The notes under the pieces are model-generated. The model was not told the DNA's origin. It ran no database searches and worked only from the letters and a program-made list of their open reading frames with translations. 18,215 nt of DNA. Source: Anaerolineales bacterium. GTDB lineage: Bacteria; Chloroflexota; Anaerolineae; Anaerolineales; UBA6663. This document shows positions 16,197-18,215 of the stretch, piece by piece. The translations under genes and the position numbers were made by a program. Where the stretch lies: assembly GCA_016789245.1 (NCBI GenBank), contig JAEURM010000014.1, positions 1 to 18,215 on the forward strand, given 5' to 3'. How positions within the stretch are numbered: the first letter of the stretch is position 1; each line of letters begins with the position of its first letter.

Positions 16197-16655
16197 TTAT
16201 TGCCCTTCTTCCGTGATGCCATACTTGAGCTCGGCGCGTGACCACACGCTCAAGCGCACGCTGGGCACGCCCAACAGTTGCAGGAACACGGTGCGGGCCG
16301 TAACTTGGCCAGAAACAGTAACGAAGCGGTCGGATACCGATACAGCCGTGATGGCAACGCGACCGCCACCATTCTCTTGGCCGTATTGAAGCGCGGCGGC
16401 GTGCGCCAAGTTCGAGTCGAGTTGCACCCGGTTATCGGCTAAGAATGTGGCCTCATCGAGTTGGGTGGCGGCGGCCAAGGCGGCACTATCCACGGCCACT
16501 TGCCCGCGACGGTACTGCACCATCATCAAGCCGCCATCCACCACCAGCCCCAGTAACCCAATGAGAAACGGCACCAGCAGGGCCAACGTGACAGCGATTT
16601 GGCCGGAAGCGTGTGGCCGTTTGTATTCTGTTCGCAAATTGGTGATTAGTTTCAT
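16197..16655 (-). CDS. TadG-like pilus assembly protein
   Basis: A 152-aa protein. The ATG at 16655 lies 19 bases after the preceding stop with a weak CAGGCAGG upstream; an upstream GTG/ATG frame to 16751 runs inside the lipoprotein gene and is rejected. It has a short basic start, then SGQIAVTLALLVPFL (17-31) as a single membrane helix followed by DGGLMMVQYRRGQVAVDSAALAAA (40-63), the signature of the Flp-pilus-assembly TadE/G-like family. The C-terminal half ends with LLGVPSVRLSVWSRAEL, as is common for TadG-like proteins. G18 is followed at +5 by Thr23 rather than Glu, so it may not be cut by the prepilin peptidase. Role: membrane-anchored accessory for Tad pilus assembly or anchoring. Confidence 0.82.
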   Translation of the reverse strand: MKLITNLRTEYKRPHASGQIAVTLALLVPFLIGLLGLVVDGGLMMVQYRRGQVAVDSAALAAATQLDEATFLADNRVQLDSNLAHAAALQYGQENGGGRVAITAVSVSDRFVTVSGQVTARTVFLQLLGVPSVRLSVWSRAELKYGITEEGQ

Positions 16656-16674
16656 AGCCTGCCTGTAATTGCCT

Positions 16675-17592
16675 TTACTGCACAAAGAAATCCACCGTCG
16701 TGCAGAAATACCCATTGGCGTCATCCACCAAACGCCAGGATTGCGTGTCAACGTCGTAGCGCAAGATGGCCGTGCCGGCGAGCAAAGGGAGCGCTGCTTG
16801 CTGAATGACTTTGCCAGTCGTGAGGTCTACGAGCCTTTGGGTTAGCCTCTGTGCCTTCCAGGGCATCGCCAACTCAATTTGGTTGGCGCTTAGCCGCAGT
16901 TGATAATCCTCTGACCACTGCCAAGCCTCGAGTGGTGACACCTGCACCCACTGGCCCTGTTGTACGAACCCGCTCAACGCCTGCAGAACGGATGGAAATT
17001 GGCAACTGCGCGACGCGGCCAGTTCATCGCCGTACACCAGAAACTGCTCCAACTGGGTGGTTGTGGTGAGCGGTTCAGACCACAGATATGTCAGATAGTT
17101 GAGGTACGCTTGCTGGGCCGCTTGCACCTCAGCCGCATTGGCCAACTGCCAGTGCTTGGCTTCTACCCACCGGCCATTGACCCACCACGCTTTGTGTTCG
17201 AATGGCAAATCGCCACCCAAGCAAGTGGTGCTGACCGTGGCCGGGTTGGCGGCCACAATGGCGATGGGTAGGGCGGTGGGCGTGGGCGGTGGAAGTACCG
17301 CACATTGCGTGGCCTGAACTTGCACTTCAAACTCAACCGAGCCTTCCGGCCAGCCGGTGGCCACGGCGGCCAGCCGAATACTCTCCAACGTAGCTTCCAC
17401 CACGGCGGTGCCATCCACCGTAGGCACTGGGGAGGGTGTCACGCTCGGCGTGGCCGTCTCAGTCGCCAACGCAATGGATGTTTGTAATTCTGTTGGGCGC
17501 GGTGGCGGCGGATTGGGGGTGGCGGTTTCTGGCCCGCACGCGGCCAAAGCGCTCAAGAGAATGAAGTAGATGACGGACAGTTTTGTGTTCAT
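16675..17592 (-). CDS. Thr/Pro-rich lipoprotein, function unknown
   Basis: A 305-aa predicted lipoprotein. The ATG at 17592 begins a basic then hydrophobic signal ending in the lipobox LAAC (residues 16-19), so Cys19 would be lipidated. A GTG at 17613 would add seven residues before the signal and is rejected. Residues about 20-60 are a Thr/Pro-rich linker (ATETATPSVTPSPVPT and similar), a style common in Chloroflexota surface proteins. The remaining exported domain of about 245 residues includes several Trp and Gln-rich stretches and an ending with YFCTTVDFFVQ; I recognise no family. It precedes the tadG-like gene in the same unit, so a surface-tethered accessory of the pilus is plausible but unproven. 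Confidence 0.72.
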   Translation of the reverse strand: MNTKLSVIYFILLSALAACGPETATPNPPPPRPTELQTSIALATETATPSVTPSPVPTVDGTAVVEATLESIRLAAVATGWPEGSVEFEVQVQATQCAVLPPPTPTALPIAIVAANPATVSTTCLGGDLPFEHKAWWVNGRWVEAKHWQLANAAEVQAAQQAYLNYLTYLWSEPLTTTTQLEQFLVYGDELAASRSCQFPSVLQALSGFVQQGQWVQVSPLEAWQWSEDYQLRLSANQIELAMPWKAQRLTQRLVDLTTGKVIQQAALPLLAGTAILRYDVDTQSWRLVDDANGYFCTTVDFFVQ

Positions 17593-17616
17593 ACTTGGCT
17601 CATTTCTGCCCACACT

Positions 17617-18215
17617 TTAGTGGACGCTGGACGGGTTGCGCTCCTCGCGACCACCTCGTTTCTGTTTCGGCGCCTCGGGTTGGCCCAACAGCACCGCCTG
17701 CTTGATGGTGCTGAGGCGTTTGATTAAACCGGCCAATAACGGCGCGCACTCCGGGGCGGGTGTGTGACTCGCCAGGCGCTGATCAAAGTCCGCACACCAC
17801 TCGTTGAAGGCTAGGATTTTGCGAACTTCGATGCGCTGGCTGATTTTGGGTGCTACTTGCAACGCCTCGGCCACCTCCCAGCCGGCCAGCACGAGCAAGC
17901 CCGCCACTTTCAAGGCTGAGGCGGGCAGGGCGTTCTGCGCAACGCATTCCGCCAACAGTTGCATTGACCGCGGCGCTAACTCTGGAAAGTAACGGCGCAC
18001 GAGTCTTTGGAACGCTTCACTACTTTGTTGTTCTGGCTCGGCTGTTGAACCTGGTTGGGCTGAACGAACAGCCGCCAGCCCTAGCGTTTGCGCGGCTTGT
18101 TGCGGCGTTTGGCCCGTGGCCGCCACCTGCGCCACCAACTGCTTGGTTTGTGGTTCAGAAAGTGAATGGTTCGCCGCCACCCGCGCCAGTTCTGGCTGTT
18201 CCACCAGGGGTGCAG
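17617..18215 (-). CDS. Alpha-helical protein of unknown function, 5' truncated by window edge
   Basis: The frame is open from the window edge to the TAA at 17617 (a GTG at 18204 is possible but the frame continues beyond it), giving at least 198 residues. No membrane segment or signal is seen, so it appears cytoplasmic. Residues near the start (ELARVAANHSLSEPQTKQLV, then TGQTPQQAAQTLGL) look like tandem short helices, loosely like the helical region behind the HTH of ParB-like partition proteins. A Gln/Glu/Ser-rich spacer, a helical part with AGLLVLAGWEVAEAL, and a basic tail (KQKRGGREER) follow. If it is ParB-like it would hint at a plasmid or element backbone upstream, but this is a weak resemblance. 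It ends 24 bases before the lipoprotein start. Confidence 0.55.
   Translation of the reverse strand, partial: APLVEQPELARVAANHSLSEPQTKQLVAQVAATGQTPQQAAQTLGLAAVRSAQPGSTAEPEQQSSEAFQRLVRRYFPELAPRSMQLLAECVAQNALPASALKVAGLLVLAGWEVAEALQVAPKISQRIEVRKILAFNEWCADFDQRLASHTPAPECAPLLAGLIKRLSTIKQAVLLGQPEAPKQKRGGREERNPSSVH

Noticed and set aside
15686..16216. Plus-strand open frame of 176 codons
   Set aside because: It is antisense to the secreted protein gene, which has a perfect SD and signal peptide; the product is Arg/His-rich as expected of a GC-rich shadow frame.
16656..16751. Upstream extension of the TadG-like gene by 32 codons
   Set aside because: It lies inside the lipoprotein gene, lacks an SD, and would put a non-signal stretch ahead of a standard TadG-like N-terminus.
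1..18215. tRNA or rRNA genes, insertion sequences, CRISPR arrays
   Set aside because: Nearly all sequence is accounted for by overlapping coding genes; no transposase motifs, spaced direct repeats or cloverleaf-like segments were seen by eye.

Overview
The window is a dense, one-directional block. Every gene I can support lies on the minus strand, so transcription runs from the right edge (18215) to the left edge (1). There are no RNA genes, insertion sequences, CRISPR arrays or gene-free stretches over 300 bases. The host is probably a member of the Chloroflexota or another monoderm-like lineage. Reasons: moderately GC-rich DNA, Thr/Pro-rich (TPTP-type) linkers in several exported proteins, Gram-positive-type T4SS parts (PrgI-like protein, M23 wall hydrolase), and no outer-membrane secretin (CpaC/RcpA) in an otherwise broad Tad set. 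This assignment is inference; no taxonomic marker is present.

Right-hand part (about 13950-18215), in transcription order: a 5'-truncated soluble protein of unknown function, a Thr/Pro-rich lipoprotein, a TadG-like protein, a secreted Cys-rich protein with a calcium-loop-like motif, and the pilus protein CpaB/RcpC.

Middle part (about 7300-13956): the core of a Tad (Flp) type IVc pilus machine. It holds TadZ/CpaE, the TadA/CpaF ATPase, TadB and TadC joined by ATGA stop-start overlaps, then a 149-bp regulatory-looking gap, the Flp pilin, a strong hairpin, two TadE-type pseudopilins, and a small membrane protein that looks internally duplicated.

Left-hand part (1-7276): a type IV secretion (conjugation-type) module. 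It holds a VirB2-like small membrane protein, a 664-aa VirB6/TrbL-like polytopic protein, a PrgI (VirB3-like) protein, a 932-aa VirB4 ATPase, a membrane-anchored M23 peptidase, and the N-terminal membrane part of a large protein running off the edge, likely a VirD4/HerA-type coupling ATPase.

The main point is the combination. A full Tad pilus assembly set and a minimal monoderm T4SS core are fused into one continuous, tightly packed transcription unit. TadA/CpaF belongs to the VirB11-like secretion ATPase superfamily, so it could supply the VirB11-type motor that monoderm T4SSs normally lack, and the Tad pilus could act as the attachment or mating pilus. The paralogy between the small membrane proteins at 7302-7799 and 6821-7276 physically bridges the two halves. 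A relaxase, an integrase and a prepilin peptidase are not in the window, so mobility or conjugation is not shown.
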